Source: Eutreptiella sp. 'Long Island Sound 2002'
Lineage: Eukaryota > Euglenozoa > Euglenophyceae > Eutreptiales > Eutreptiaceae
Length of the DNA: 64,000 nucleotides
Assembly: GCA_964036045.1 (NCBI GenBank)
Contig: OZ038380.1
Span: 116,669,699 to 116,733,698 of the forward strand
Direction of reading: 5' to 3'
The notes below the pieces were generated by a model. It saw only the letters and a list, made by a program, of their open reading frames with translations. It ran no database searches and was not told the DNA's origin. Numbering within the stretch: the first letter of the stretch is position 1; every line of letters begins with the position of its first letter. The position numbers were made by a program, and so were the translations under genes. Below are positions 23,801 through 34,289 of the stretch, one piece after another.

Positions 23801-26800
23801 CCTGCCGTATCGGGGATCCCCGCCGCTGCTGAGCGGGGGGCAAAATCAGAAGTGGCCCACAAGTGGGCAAATTGGCTACCTCACCCCTGCCGTATCGGGG
23901 ATCCCCGCCGCTGCAGAGCGGGGGGCAAAATCAGAAGTGGCCCACAAGTGGGCAAATTGGCTACCTCACCCCTGCGGTATCGGGGATCCCCGCCGCTGCT
24001 GAGCGGGGGGCAAAATCAGAAGTGGCCCACAAGTGGGCAAATTGGCTACCTCACCCCTGCCGTATCGGGGATCCCCGCCGCTGAAGAGCAGAGGCAAAAT
24101 CAGAAGTAGCCCACAAATGGGCAAATTGCCTACCTCACCCCTGCCGTATCGGGGATCCCCGCCGATGCAGAGCGGGGGGCAAAATCAGAAGTGGCCCACA
24201 GGTGGGCAAATTGGCTACCTCACCCCTGCCGTATCGGGGATCCCCGCCGCTTCAGAGCGGGGGGCAAAATTAGAACTGGCCCACAAGTGGGCAAATTGGC
24301 TACCTCACCCCTGCCGTATCGGGGATCCCCGCCGCTGCTGAGCGGGGGGCAAAATCAGAAGTGGCCCACAAGTGGGCAAATTGGCTACCTCACCCCTACC
24401 GTATCGGGGATCCCCGCCGCTGCAGAGCGGGGGGCAAAATCAGAAGTGGCCCACAAGTGGGCAAATTGGCTACCTCACCCCTGCCGTATCGGGGATCCCC
24501 GCCGCTGCAGAGCGGGGGGCAAAATTATAAGTGGCCCACAAGTGGGCAAATTGGCTACCTCACCCCTGCCGTATCGGGGATCCCCGCCGCTGCAGAGCGG
24601 GGGGCAAAATTAGAAGTGGCCCACCTCACCCCTGCCGTATCGGGTATCCCCGCCGCTGCAGAGCGGGGGGCAAAATCAGAAGTGGCCCACAAGTGGGCAA
24701 ATTGGCTAACTCACCCCTGCCGTATCGGGGATCCCCGCCGCTGCAGAGCGGGGGGCAAAATCAGAAGTGGCCCACAAGTGGGCAAATTGGCTACCTCACC
24801 CCTGCCGTATCGGGGATTCCCGCCGCTTCAGAGCGGGGGGCAAAATTAGAAGTGGCCCACAAGTGGGCAAATTGGCTACCTCACCCCTGCCGTATCGGGG
24901 ATCCCCGCCGCTGCAGAGCGGGGGGCAAAATCAGAAGTGGCCCACAAGTGGGCAAATTGGCTACCTCACCCCTGCCGTATCGGGGATCCCCTCCGCTGCA
25001 GAGCGGGGGGCAAAATCAGAAGTGGCCCACAAGTGGGCAAATTGGCTACCTCACCCCTGCCGTATCGGGGATCCCCGCCGCTGCAGAGCGGCAGGCAAAA
25101 TCAGAAGTGGCCCACAAGTGGGCAAATTGGCTACCTCACCCCTGCCGTATCGGGGATCCCCGCCGCTGAAGAGCGGGGGGCAAAATCAGAAGTGGCCCAC
25201 AAATGGGCAAATTGCCTACCTCACCCCTGCCGTATCGGGGATCCCCGCCGCTGCAGAGCGGGGGGCAAAATCAGAAGTGGCCCACAAGTGGGCGAATTGG
25301 CTACCTCACCCCTGCCGTATCGGGGATCCCCGCCGCTGCAGAGCGGGGGGCAAAATCAGAAGTGGCCCACAAGTGGGCAAATTGGCTACCTCACCCCTGC
25401 CGTATCGGGGATCCCCGCCGCTGCTGAGCGGGGGGCAAAATCAGAAGTGGCCCACAAGTGGGCAAATTGGCTACCTCACCCCTGCCGTATCGGGGATCCC
25501 CGCCGCTGCAGAGCGGGGGGCAAAATCAGAAGTGGCCCACAAGTGGGCAAATTGGCTACCTCACCCCTGCGGTATCGGGGATCCCCGCCGCTGCTGAGCG
25601 GGGGGCAAAATCAGAAGTGGCCCACAAGTGGGCAAATTGGCTACCTCACCCCTGCCGTATCGGGGATCCCCGCCGCTGAAGAGCAGAGGCAAAATCAGAA
25701 GTAGCCCACAAATGGGCAAATTGCCTACCTCACCCCTGCCGTATCGGGGATCCCCGCCGATGCAGAGCGGGGGGCAAAATCAGAAGTGGCCCACAAGTGG
25801 GCAAATTGGCTACCTCACCCCTGCCGTATCGGGGATCCCCGCCGCTTCAGAGCGGGGGGCAAAATTAGAACTGGCCCACAAGTGGGCAAATTGGCTACCT
25901 CACCCCTGCCGTATCGGGGATCCCCGCCGCTGCTGAGCGGGGGGCAAAGTCAGAAGTGGCCCACAAGTGGGCAAATTGGCTACCTCACCCCTACCGTATC
26001 GGGGATCCCCGCCGCTGCAGAGCGGGGGGCAAAATCAGAAGTGGCCCACAAGTGGGCAAATTGGCTACCTCACCCCTGCCGTATCGGGGATCCCCGCCGC
26101 TGCAGAGCGGGGGGCAAAATTATAAGTGGCCCACAAGTGGGCAAATTGGCTACCTCACCCCTGCCGTATCGGGGATCCCCGCCGCTGCAGAGCGGGGGGC
26201 AAAATTAGAAGTGGCCCACAAGTGGGCAAATTGGCTACCTCACCCCTGCCGCATCGGGGATCCCCGCCGCTTCAGAGCGGGGGGCAAAATCAGAAGTGGC
26301 CCACAAGTGGGCAAATTGGCTACCTCACCCCTGCCGTATTGGGGATCCCCGCCGCTGCAGAGCGGGGGGCAAAATCAGAAGTGGCCCACAAGTGGGCGAA
26401 TTGGCTACCTCACCCCTGCCGTATCGGGGATCCCCGCCGCTTCAGAGCGGGGGGCAAAATCAGAAGTGGCCCACAAGTGGGCAAATTGGCTACCTCACCC
26501 CTGCCATATCGGGGATCTCCGCCGCTGCAGAGCGGGGGGCAAAATCAGAAGTGGCCCACAAGTGGGCAAATTGGCTACCTCACCCCTACCGTATCGGGGA
26601 TCCCAGCCGCTTCAGAGCGCAGGGCAAAATCAGAAGTGGCCCACAAGTGGGCAAATTGGCTACCTCACCCCTGCCGCATCGGGGATCCCCGCCGCTGCAG
26701 AGCGGGGGGCAAAATCAGAAGTGGCCCACAAGTGGGCAAAGTGGCTACCTCACCCCTGCGGTATCGGGGATCCCCGCCGCTTCAGAGCGGGGGGCAAAAT

Positions 26801-26888
26801 CAGAAGTGGCCCACAAGTGGGCAAATTGGCTACCTCACCCCTGCCGTATCGGGGATCCCCGCCGCTTCAGAGCGGGGGGCAAAATCAG
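11874..26888 (+). repeat. 85-bp satellite array, about 177 monomers
   Basis: The unit runs from GCAAATTGGCTACCTCACCC through CGGGGATCCCCGCCGC and GAGCGGGGGGCAAAATCAG to TGGCCCACAAGTGG. Period is 85 bp, with 84-bp variants (one C fewer in GGGGATCCCC) and a few shortened ones (about 22709, 23029, 24622). Each unit contains three self-complementary pieces: GGGGATCCCC, CCGCTGCAGAGCGG and GCCCACAAGTGGGC. The consensus has no TAA, TAG or TGA on the plus strand, so all three frames stay open for up to 615 codons; these frames are a by-product. Common variants are ATTAG for ATCAG, TTCAGAG or TGAAGAG for TGCAGAG, and GGTATCCCC for GGGATCCCC. Larger blocks of the array are duplicated. The array abuts the broken transposase gene on the left and the inner right arm on the right. 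Confidence 0.97.
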
Positions 26889-27232
26889 GAATGTCCAAAA
26901 AAAGAGCGGAAATGCAACGTCACCCTTGCATTGTGGGGGGTCCCTAGATAAGGGGACAAAATCAGAAGTGGCTGAATTGGGAGCAAGGACAAAACTCTGG
27001 ATGTGCAGTCCAAAAGAACAACACCAGAAAAAAAATCGCACAAATGATGTGTGTGCGTCGAGAAACACCCTTAAAACCCCCCCTCGGACCATTTTCAAAA
27101 AAGGGGGGGTTTTTTCAAAACCCCCCACGGTATCGGATTTCTCAGAAACCCCGCTCCCCTGGTGACACCATTGACAGTGTACATGGATAGTGTACAGTGA
27201 CAGTGTACAGTGACAGTGTACAGTGACAGTGA
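26889..27232 (-). repeat. Right arm, inner segment
   Basis: The last partial monomer passes into about 140 bases of unique sequence. From about 27030 the sequence (GTGCGTCGAGAAACACCC, then C- and G-runs, then GGATTTCTCAGAAACCCCGC) is the inverse of 9120-9275 in the left arm. It ends in CAGTGTACA units where a nested foldback element begins. Confidence 0.65.
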
Positions 27233-27428
27233 ACCATGAGTGAGCCCTCACTGAGCGCTCACCGAGCCATTTGGCGCGCTCAGTGAGAGCTCACTGAGCC
27301 ATTTGGCGCGCTCAGTGAGCGCGCGAAACGGCGCAGTGAGCGCTCAGTGAGCGCGCCAAATGGCTCAGTGAGCGCTCAGTGAGCGCGCCAAAAGGCTCAG
27401 TGAGCGCTCAATGAGGGCTCACTCATGG
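27233..27428. repeat. TGAGCGCTCA foldback block, left
   Basis: The block is itself an inverted repeat: it opens CCATGAGTGAGCCCTCACTG and closes with the complement ending CTCACTCATGG. The inside is alternating TGAGCGCTCA, CCATTTGGCGCGCTCA and CAGTGAGCGCGCCAAATGG. Its partner is 29009-29150. Confidence 0.8.
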
Positions 27429-29008
27429 TTCACTGTCACTGTACACTCTCACTGCACACTGTGTATTGCACACTGCACACTGCACACTGTGTATTGCACA
27501 CTGCACACTGCATACTGTGTATTGCACACTGCACACTGCATACGGTGTATTGCACACTGCACACTGCACACTGTGTGTTACAAATTGCACACTGCACACT
27601 GTGTGTTACAAATTGCACACTGCACACTGCAATGCGCACTGCACACTGTAATGCACACTGCACACCCTGTAATGCAGACTGCGCACTGTGTATTGCACAC
27701 TGCACACTGCACAGTGCACCGTGTGCAGTGTGCAATACCCAGTGTGCAGTGGCACACTGCACACTGCGCAGTGCACCGTGTGCAGTGTGCAATGCCCCGT
27801 GTGCAATGTGCAGTGTGCAATACACGGTGTGCAGTGTGCATTACACAGCGTGTAGTGTGCAGTGTACACTGCGCACTGCACACTGTGTACTGCACACTGC
27901 ACACTATAATGCACACTGCACACTGTGTATTGCACACTGCACACTGTAATGCACACTGCACACTGTGTCATGCACACTGCACACTGTGCATTACAAACTG
28001 CACACAGCACGCTGTCATGCGCACTGCACACTGTGTATTGCACACTGCACACTGCACACCGTGTGTTACAAATTGCACACTGCACACTGCAATGCACACT
28101 GCACACGGTGTATTGCACACTGCACAATGTATACTGTGTATTGCACAGTGCACACTGCATACTGTGTATTGCACACTGCACACTGCACACTGTGTGTTAC
28201 AAATTGCACACTGCACACTGTAATGCACACTGCATACTGTGTAATACACTCTGCACACTGTGTATTGCATACTGCACACTGCACGCTGTGTATTGCACAC
28301 TGCACACTGCACACTGTGTGTAGTGTGCACTACACAGGGTGAAGTATGCCGTGTGTGATGTAATCCACACGGCACACCGTGTAATGCACACTGCCCACTG
28401 TGTCATGCACACTACACCCTGCACCCTGTGTATTGCACATTGGGTATTGCACAGTGCACCGTGTGCAGTGTGCAATACCCAGTGTGCATTACGCAGGGTG
28501 CGGTGTGTAGTGTGCAATACACAGTGTGCAGTGTGCATTACAGTGTGCAGTGTGCAATTTGTAATGCACAGTGTGCAGTGTGCAGTGTGCAATACACAGT
28601 GTGCAGTGTGCATGACAGTGTGCAGTGTGCAATACACAATGTGCAGTGTGCAATACACAGTGTGCAGTGTGCAGTGTGCAGTACACAGTGTTGAGTGCGC
28701 AGTGTACACTGCGCACTACACCGTGTCATGCACACTGCACACTGTGTCATGCACACTGCACACCGTACAGTGCAAGCGTTCGGACGCTCAGTGTGCAGTG
28801 TGCAATACGCAGTGCGCAGTGTGCATTACAGGGTGTGCAGTGTGCATTACAGTGTGCAGTGTGCAATTTGTAACACACAGTGTGCAGTGTGCAGTGTGCA
28901 GTGTACAATACACAGTATGCAGTGTGCAGTGTGCAGTGTGCAATACACAGTGTGCAGTGTGCAGTGTGCAATACACAGTGTGCAGTGACAGTGTACAGTG
29001 ACAGTGAA
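27429..29008. repeat. 1.6-kb self-complementary core of CACTGCACACTGTGTATTG units
   Basis: Units of about 19-28 bases (CACTGCACACTGTGTATTG) run through most of 27430-28440, with a short inverse stretch at 27720-27850. The complementary units (CAGTGTGCAATACACAGTG) run from 28440 to 28990. The halves can pair into a very long imperfect hairpin. Open frames are translated repeat rich in Cys, His and Thr and should not be annotated. Confidence 0.9.
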
Positions 29009-29150
29009 CCACGAGTGAGCCCTCATTGAGCCGTTTTGCGCGCTCACTGAGCGCTCAGTGAGCGCTCAGTGAGCGCGCCACATGGCTCAGTGAGCGCTCA
29101 CTGAGCGCGCCAAATGGCTCAGTGAGCGCTCAGTGAGGGCTCACTCATGG
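29009..29150. repeat. TGAGCGCTCA foldback block, right
   Basis: This is the shorter partner of the block at 27233-27428. It opens CCACGAGTGAGCCCTCATTG and closes CTCAGTGAGGGCTCACTCATGG. The interior is again TGAGCGCTCA and GCGCGCCAAATGG units. Confidence 0.8.
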
Positions 29151-30004
29151 TTTACTGTCACTGTACATTGTCACTGTACACTGTCACTGTACACTGTCCA
29201 TGTACACTGTCAATGGTGTCACTGTCTACTGTCAGTGTACATGGTACACTGTATTCTGGCACTGTACGCTGTCACTGCACACTGCACACTGCCACTGCAC
29301 ACTGTCACTATACACTGTCACTGTACATTGTCACTGTACACTGTAGACTGTACACTGTACACTGTACTCTGTACACTGTACTCCCCAAGGTCTCATACAA
29401 TGTATCCCCACACACAGTACGTCCGCCACAACGCCCAAGTCTCTATACTAGCACTCTACACTGTCACTCTACACGCAATGCATGCTCTCACTATACACTG
29501 TCATTGTACACTGTCACTGTACACTGTCACTGTAAACTTGGTGCGGTCTTTTCTGGGAGGGGGTGGATGGTGATTTGAGCCCCCCTCTTTGTAGTCCTTT
29601 ACCCCCCCCCCCCCCACAGCTACGGCCATAACCCAAAGAACCGCTGCAGCTGCAGCCACAGTGAAAGCTGCAACTGCAGCCTTCGCCACAGCCAGGGCCA
29701 CACACACTGACACAACCACAACCAAATCCACACACAACACAGCTTGCAGAAAAACACCCACACCCACACCCACACCCACACCCACAAGCAAAGCCGCAAC
29801 CACAGCCACTACCATAACCACACCAAGAACGACAGCTACCACAACAGCCATGGCAACAACCGTACGCAAGCCCAGAACCACAACCACAACCACAAACACA
29901 ACCGTACCTGCGTCTGCAGCCACAAACACAATGTTATGTGCACACAATCAAAGCCTATGCCACACAACACCAAAACCAACAACAACATCCAAGACAACAG
30001 CTGC

Positions 30005-30043
<39 letters not shown>

Positions 30044-30150
30044 GCGCGTACACACATTCACGAATCCACATACACACACAAACGTAGGCAACCAGAAATC
30101 AAAGAGCGCAGTCACACACTCACAACCACTCACGCACAAAGACACCTTCA
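29151..30150 (-). repeat. Right arm, outer segment
   Basis: This is the inverse-complement partner of 8188-9150. It contains CACTGTACACTGT units, a C run (about 29602-29615), ACCACAACCACA-type repeats, a CA microsatellite (30009-30040) and the terminus ACACCTTCA at 30141-30150. There is no gene. Confidence 0.75.
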
Positions 30151-30771
30151 CTCACGCATCGATCCATGCAACCCCCCCCCCCCCCCTCACACACACACAA
30201 GCAGACATACAAACACACTAAATGAGAGAAACCAAGAACAAACAAACCATCTACAGCTGCGCACATGCGCATGGGCACAACTACACACGCATGCAAGCAC
30301 GCACACACACACCCACACACATAATAGCACAACATACCTGCAAAGGTCATCGTCCTTGCCGCCACCATCATGCATGTGATGCCATGGCCAAAAATAGGAA
30401 AGGTAGGAAAAAGGGGACGGGACTACGCACCAAGGAAGCGGGGGAACGCGGCATAGCGAAAGGGGAGGGGAGGGGATAAGGAGGGAGGGGGATCAATGTG
30501 TCATGGTGTAGGTCAAGATGGTTGTATGATCAACCTCACAAAAGCGAGCAATATCCTTTGTGCCCTATTTGTGCTTCATGGTGTGTGTGTGTGTGTGTAT
30601 GGGGTGGGTGGGTGCCATAGTCATGAGGCAACAAGGAACACCCTCGCAAATGGTTAGGTTCATATCCCCGAACCCCAACCACGTAACCATCTCTCCCTAG
30701 CCCTTCACTTCACATGGTTCAATGTGGCCATGTGTTTATGTACACGCAAGATAATTGCACACAAGAATGAA
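30151..30771. other. No gene: CA-rich spacer
   Basis: A C run (about 30170-30187), CA-rich sequence to 30330, then mixed sequence with short GT repeats (30580-30600). No frame has coding character. It leads into the second transposon terminus. Confidence 0.6.
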
Positions 30772-31425
30772 TGTGGTTGTCAATTTGTGCATGTGCATGT
30801 GTGCGTGGACGTGTGTATGGTGTATGTGTGTGTGTGTGTTTGGATATTTGTGTCCCTGACGAAGTGTGTGTGTTTGGATGTTTGTGTGTTTGTCGCCACG
30901 GGTACATGTATGCAAGTATGTATGTGTGCATGCACGCACAATTTAATTTAAAGTTCTTGGAGAAAAGACGTGGTGAGAACTGCGGACCAATGTTGGTGTG
31001 AAAAGGGTGAGGTGTGGGCTAGCAAGGGTGGGAAGAGAGGGCGGAAAGGGGGAGAAACTCCTGAGTGAGCCCTGGGTGAGCCCCCAATTAGCTCTCAGTG
31101 AGCGCTCACTGAGCGCTTACTGAGCCATTTGTCGCGCTCAGTGAGCGCTCACTGTGCGCTCACTGAGCCGGCTCAGTGACGGCTCAGTGACGGCTCAGTC
31201 GGGGTGCTCACTCAACTGAGCCGTCGAAAAAAAGAAACCCCCCCGGTCAAATCCTCTTGGCCTAGGGACTGGTGTCCCTTTGGGGACATTCCAAAACCCC
31301 AACCCACCCCCGAAAGCCACAACTTTTCACATTAAACCCCTTGAAAAACACCACTTAGCCCCAAATGAGCCGTTTTAGCCCCAACTGAGCCCCAACTTCA
31401 CGTTTCCAAGCGAGCCGCAGGTACA
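30772..31425 (+). mobile_element. Right terminus (copy B) of the TA-flanked DNA transposon
   Basis: The first 320 bases are almost identical to 1-300, and a TGAGCGCTCA array follows at 31063-31228. The middle is diverged, but the end GAGCCGCAGGTACA (31412-31425) and the following TA are identical to copy A. It abuts the 5' half of the dioxygenase-like gene in antisense. Confidence 0.7.
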
Positions 31426-31427
31426 TA

Positions 31428-31893
31428 GGCGGCTTCCTGTAGCTCGAGAACGTTGACGAACTCTTTTGACGCTGTAGCAGTGCACAGCTTCAGGGTCTTG
31501 TTGAAGGCCTCAAGGGTGACTTGAGAAAGCTTCAACTCGACCGCGAGCGTCGTGGGGTACCGCCCCATCACGGCACAGCAGAACCTGCTAAGAACCCCCC
31601 TGGTCAGGGCGAAGTTGCCGCGGGTAGCGTCAATTCGCCAGACCAAGTAGGGATTGCCCGGCCGGTCCCACTTGCCGAAGAGGGCGGCCTCCAGTGGTTC
31701 GCGGAGAGGGGGGAGCTGGGGGAAGGATTCGGCGTCCGGGGGGGGGTGAGGGTGTAGGGGATGGGAAAATAGCCCGCGGGGAAGTGCTCGGAGCCCAGGT
31801 TGGCGATGTGGGCATCGAGCACCGCCTACACCTCGGGGTTGGCGGGGGCAGACGTGGGGTCGGTGACTGTCACCTTCTTCACCTTGCCCTTCG
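31428..31893 (-). pseudogene. Dioxygenase-like gene, copy 3, 5' half only
   Basis: Read on the minus strand this matches 6850-7298 of copy 2. It lacks the first dozen codons, has TAG at 31826-31828 where copy 2 has CAG (Gln), and has a frame change near 31700. It preserves the base that copy 2 has lost at 7268-7272, so its sequence documents the intact frame there. It ends exactly at the TA where the transposon terminus joins. It is a dead fragment. Confidence 0.7.
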
Positions 31894-31917
31894 ATAGAAA
31901 TGTGTGAATATTCTGAA

Positions 31918-31978
31918 AATGAGAAATTCGTACGAAATTCGCACGAATTTCGTACGAATTTCGTGCGAATTTCACATG
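31918..31978. repeat. TTCGTACGAA palindrome array
   Basis: Copies of AATTCGTACGAA and AATTCGCACGAA alternate with their complements. The same motif occurs at 32935-33000, 39370-39425 and 41455-41500. At 39271-39456 it lies inside a well-supported intron. Confidence 0.85.
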
Positions 31979-32109
31979 ACTGTCACAGAATTTCTGCCAA
32001 AGCCTCATCCTTCTGCCCTCGTTGACCCTCACAAAGCAAGCTCAGGATGGTGCTCATGGGTTATCACACACCCAGTCCAGTGGCTCTCATTCCGGCTGTC
32101 ACTCAGCCA

Positions 32110-32255
32110 GCAGTGTAACACGTCAGGGGGGATAGCATACCCCAAATAAAATACAACCAGTTCCGCAGAAAAAATCGCAAACAGGTTAGGGGGCACACCG
32201 TACCCCAATTAACGTACAAACAGTGCCGCAGAAAATTTCGCACAGTGGGGGGGGA
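32110..32255 (+). repeat. Pair of diverged 70-bp direct repeats
   Basis: Two units share the pattern GGGG...CATACCCCAA...TACAA(C/A)CAG(T/TG)CCGCAGAAAA...TCGCA. The second starts about 70 bases after the first. G and C runs of 12-17 bases follow at about 32289-32301 and 32358-32374. No gene. Confidence 0.5.
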
Positions 32256-32349
32256 GTAGCCCACATATCGGTCAAACTGCCCATGCTTGGGGGGGGGGGG
32301 CAGGATAACATTCGTTGTGGTTAGAAAGGACAGGTGCTCCGGAGGGTAC

Positions 32350-32706
32350 CTACGCACCCCCCCCCCCCCCCCCGGGAGCAGAGCTCCGGCTAGCGGAGCC
32401 CTGGGAGCTCTGCTCCGCCAGCGCCTCCACAAAGGAGGGGTCCATGGCCGCCGACGTGAGGCGGTGGGGGGGGTACTGCCGGCGCACTTCCTCCATTGCG
32501 GCAGTCACCTTGGGGGCGTCGGGGGCCACGCTGTCCACAACGACCTGCTTGCCACTGGCCATCATGGCCATCCGCAGGCCGGTGGACACTGCGGACATCT
32601 GGCCGGCGCATGCCTCGGCCTGGGCATGCCAGGCCTGTGCGCCGGCCAGCAGGTACCGGACACCGGCAGCACTGTACCCTTCGTGAACGGCCGTTAAGTG
32701 GCTGTT
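32350..32706 (-). CDS. Ala-rich exon of an unrecognised protein
   Basis: A 3' splice site (ATTCAAACAG) at about 32707 would open an exon reading H-L-T-A-V-H-E-G-Y-S-A-A-G-V-R-Y-L-L-A-G, followed by helical Ala/Met/Gln-rich sequence. The frame is open to 32350, where it runs into a C17 run on the plus strand. The upstream intron would contain the TTCGTACGAA foldback at 32930-33000. Composition (A, Q, M, V) suggests a long helix or coiled coil. No domain is recognised. Confidence 0.4.
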   Translation of the reverse strand, partial: NSHLTAVHEGYSAAGVRYLLAGAQAWHAQAEACAGQMSAVSTGLRMAMMASGKQVVVDSVAPDAPKVTAAMEEVRRQYPPHRLTSAAMDPSFVEALAEQSSQGSASRSSAPGGGGGGA

Positions 32707-32929
32707 TGAATAATTGCGTGAATTTCACGTGAATTTACCCAAATTTTGAGGTTTTTGGGGAAAAATGCCATATTCTTGGTTCATTCAAAGGGCTTTGAGG
32801 GGCCAAAATTCCTCCCCTAGCTTTGTTACGCATCATCCAATGAAAGTCCCGCCCCAAAAGCATCCATCATGTCCCAACCGTGCACAAAACGAGAGGTGCC
32901 GGAACCCGGCAAGCCTGTAGCCGATTCAC

Positions 32930-33000
32930 AGCCGTGAATTCACGTGAATTCGTACGAAATTCGCACGAATTTCGTACGAATTTCGTACGAATTTGACGTG
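32930..33000. repeat. TTCGTACGAA foldback
   Basis: The stretch GTGAATTCACGTGAATTCG ... ACGTGAATTCAC is an imperfect inverted repeat of about 70 bases with TTCGTACGAA in its arms. It lies in the probable intron upstream of the exon at 32350-32706. Confidence 0.8.
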
Positions 33001-33294
33001 AATTCACGTGATTTTATACAAATGTTACCCGTGTGCACCCCCTGATTTGTCCTCACACCCGTCTTTCGCGTCTTGTGGGGGCTGAAGGGCCGGACTTTCG
33101 ATTTGGCGTGTATTTGGCATCCCCGGAGTGTCCTCGCCAGGAGCCCTACCCAGCTCCGGACATGGCAAGTAGGTGCGTAGCTGGTGGGTGAGTTTGGTTA
33201 GCTTGTTGTTGTATAGAGGAGTACAAGTGTACGACGAATAGGATGGCATGCACCCCGGTCACAGGCAACAATGGTCTGGGTTTGTAAGGTGATC

Positions 33295-34289
33295 TCATGT
33301 CCGTCTCTTGCGGCACCGGAACCGCCGCTGTAGAGTCTGAAGGTGCTGCATGTTGGTTAGAAGCCGTCTTCTTGTGCGGCTTGCATACTTTTGTACACTT
33401 ATGGGCCCTTGCCCATGTTGAGCCCTTTTGGTCGCATCCCACCCATGCAACCAAAGGCTATCGTCAATGGTGTGGTTGTCCACAACCACTTGTACCCCTA
33501 GTCTCCCCCGGAGGAGGCTTAGGCCCCCGCTGTTGCGCCACATGCGCTTCAGCCTCCGGTGACTTCCCCCCCCTTGTCACCCGGGGGGGGCGGGTGCCTC
33601 GGCACCCTCAGCCCTCTCCACTGCCTCTGCTGGCTGTGCCGCTGGCTTTGCCCTGCGCAACGTCGCCACGTCGCGCTCAAGAGTCTTCACCTTGGTGGCC
33701 AGCCGGTCACGCTCCTTAAGGTGACGTCCGCCAACCGCGACTCGCAGTCCCGCCTGTCCTCGTTGGCAGTGGACAGACGGGCCTCGAGGTCGCGGTTGGC
33801 GGCCTCCGCGCTGATGGCGCGTGCCTCCCACGCCCCCGCCCGCTGCTGGTCCACCCACTCCTGCACCACCGCCCTCTGCCCCCGCCCCCCCAACGGCTCC
33901 GCCTGCTCCGCCCGCTCCGCCGGGGTGGCCGTACGCGGGGCTTTGGGGGGGGGGGTGGGGCCCGTGTCCCCTTCGGGGCGCCCTTTCCGCTTGCGCGTGG
34001 GGGGGGGTTCGTCCACCTCGACGTCAATGACGTCAACCACCACCCCCATCTTCCGCTGCCTCCCCACATGGACGCGGATGGCAAGCCATGCCACGTCCAC
34101 CCACTCCGGCCTCCGCTGCTCCCAACCCGTGAGCACATTCAGCCCAAAAACCCCAGCCGTCGTCACCGTCCCCGCCTCCCCGATCCGCGCCACCCCCGTC
34201 TGCACCCGCCAGCGCCCACTCACAAGCCGGTAGGCAAACATGCCCACCAGCTCCTGCCCCGCAGGCAGGTTGGCCCCCCCCCGGACCAC
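33295..34289 (-). CDS. Coiled-coil protein of unknown function, frames interrupted
   Basis: The coding frame begins near 34289 (first clear Met-Phe-Ala-Tyr about 34243) and reads through a compact beta-rich N-terminal part. It continues with a Pro/Lys-rich linker (P-P-P-T-R-K-R-K-G-R-P) and a Glu/Ala/Arg-rich helix. At about 33715 the frame changes, and the helix continues as H-L-K-E-R-D-R-L-A-T-K-V-K-T-L-E-R-D-V, a classical coiled coil. Near 33580 a G/C run again breaks the frame, and a last segment (V-V-V-D-N-H-T-I-D-D-S-L-W-L-H-G) ends in TGA at 33295. Both breaks may be sequencing or real. It lies downstream of the piggyBac-like exon on the same strand, with introner-like sequence between them. 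Confidence 0.4.

Larger units (their letters stand above)
27233..29150. mobile_element. Nested foldback element in the right arm
   Basis: The segment begins CCATGAGTGAGCCCTCACTG and ends with the exact inverse complement of that sequence. The arm sequence on its two sides reads as continuous when it is removed and compared with the left arm. It consists of a TGAGCGCTCA block (27233-27428), a long self-complementary core and a second TGAGCGCTCA block (29009-29150). It has no coding capacity. It resembles foldback or MITE-type elements, mobilised in trans if at all. Confidence 0.55.
8188..30150. mobile_element. 22-kb composite element with inverted arms of about 1 kb
   Basis: The first bases after gene copy 2 (TGAAGGTGTC at 8188) are repeated in inverse orientation at about 30141-30150, and the similarity continues inward for roughly 1 kb on both sides. 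Between the arms lie a minus-strand zinc-finger protein gene, a broken transposase-like gene, a 15-kb satellite array and a nested foldback element. The arrangement suggests a DNA transposon with long terminal inverted repeats whose internal part was taken over by satellite expansion. I could not identify a target site duplication. Confidence 0.55.

Noticed and set aside
11874-26888. Long open frames (up to 615 codons) in the satellite
   Set aside because: They shift frame with every 85-bp unit, differ only by repeat variants and exist in all three frames at once; they follow from a stop-free repeat unit rather than from coding selection.
11874-26888. CRISPR array
   Set aside because: Units are contiguous with no unique spacers, and the window is eukaryotic.
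27429-29008. Cys/His-rich proteins in the CACTGCACACTGTG core
   Set aside because: They are direct translations of a 19-28 base repeat on both strands, without start context or conserved domain.
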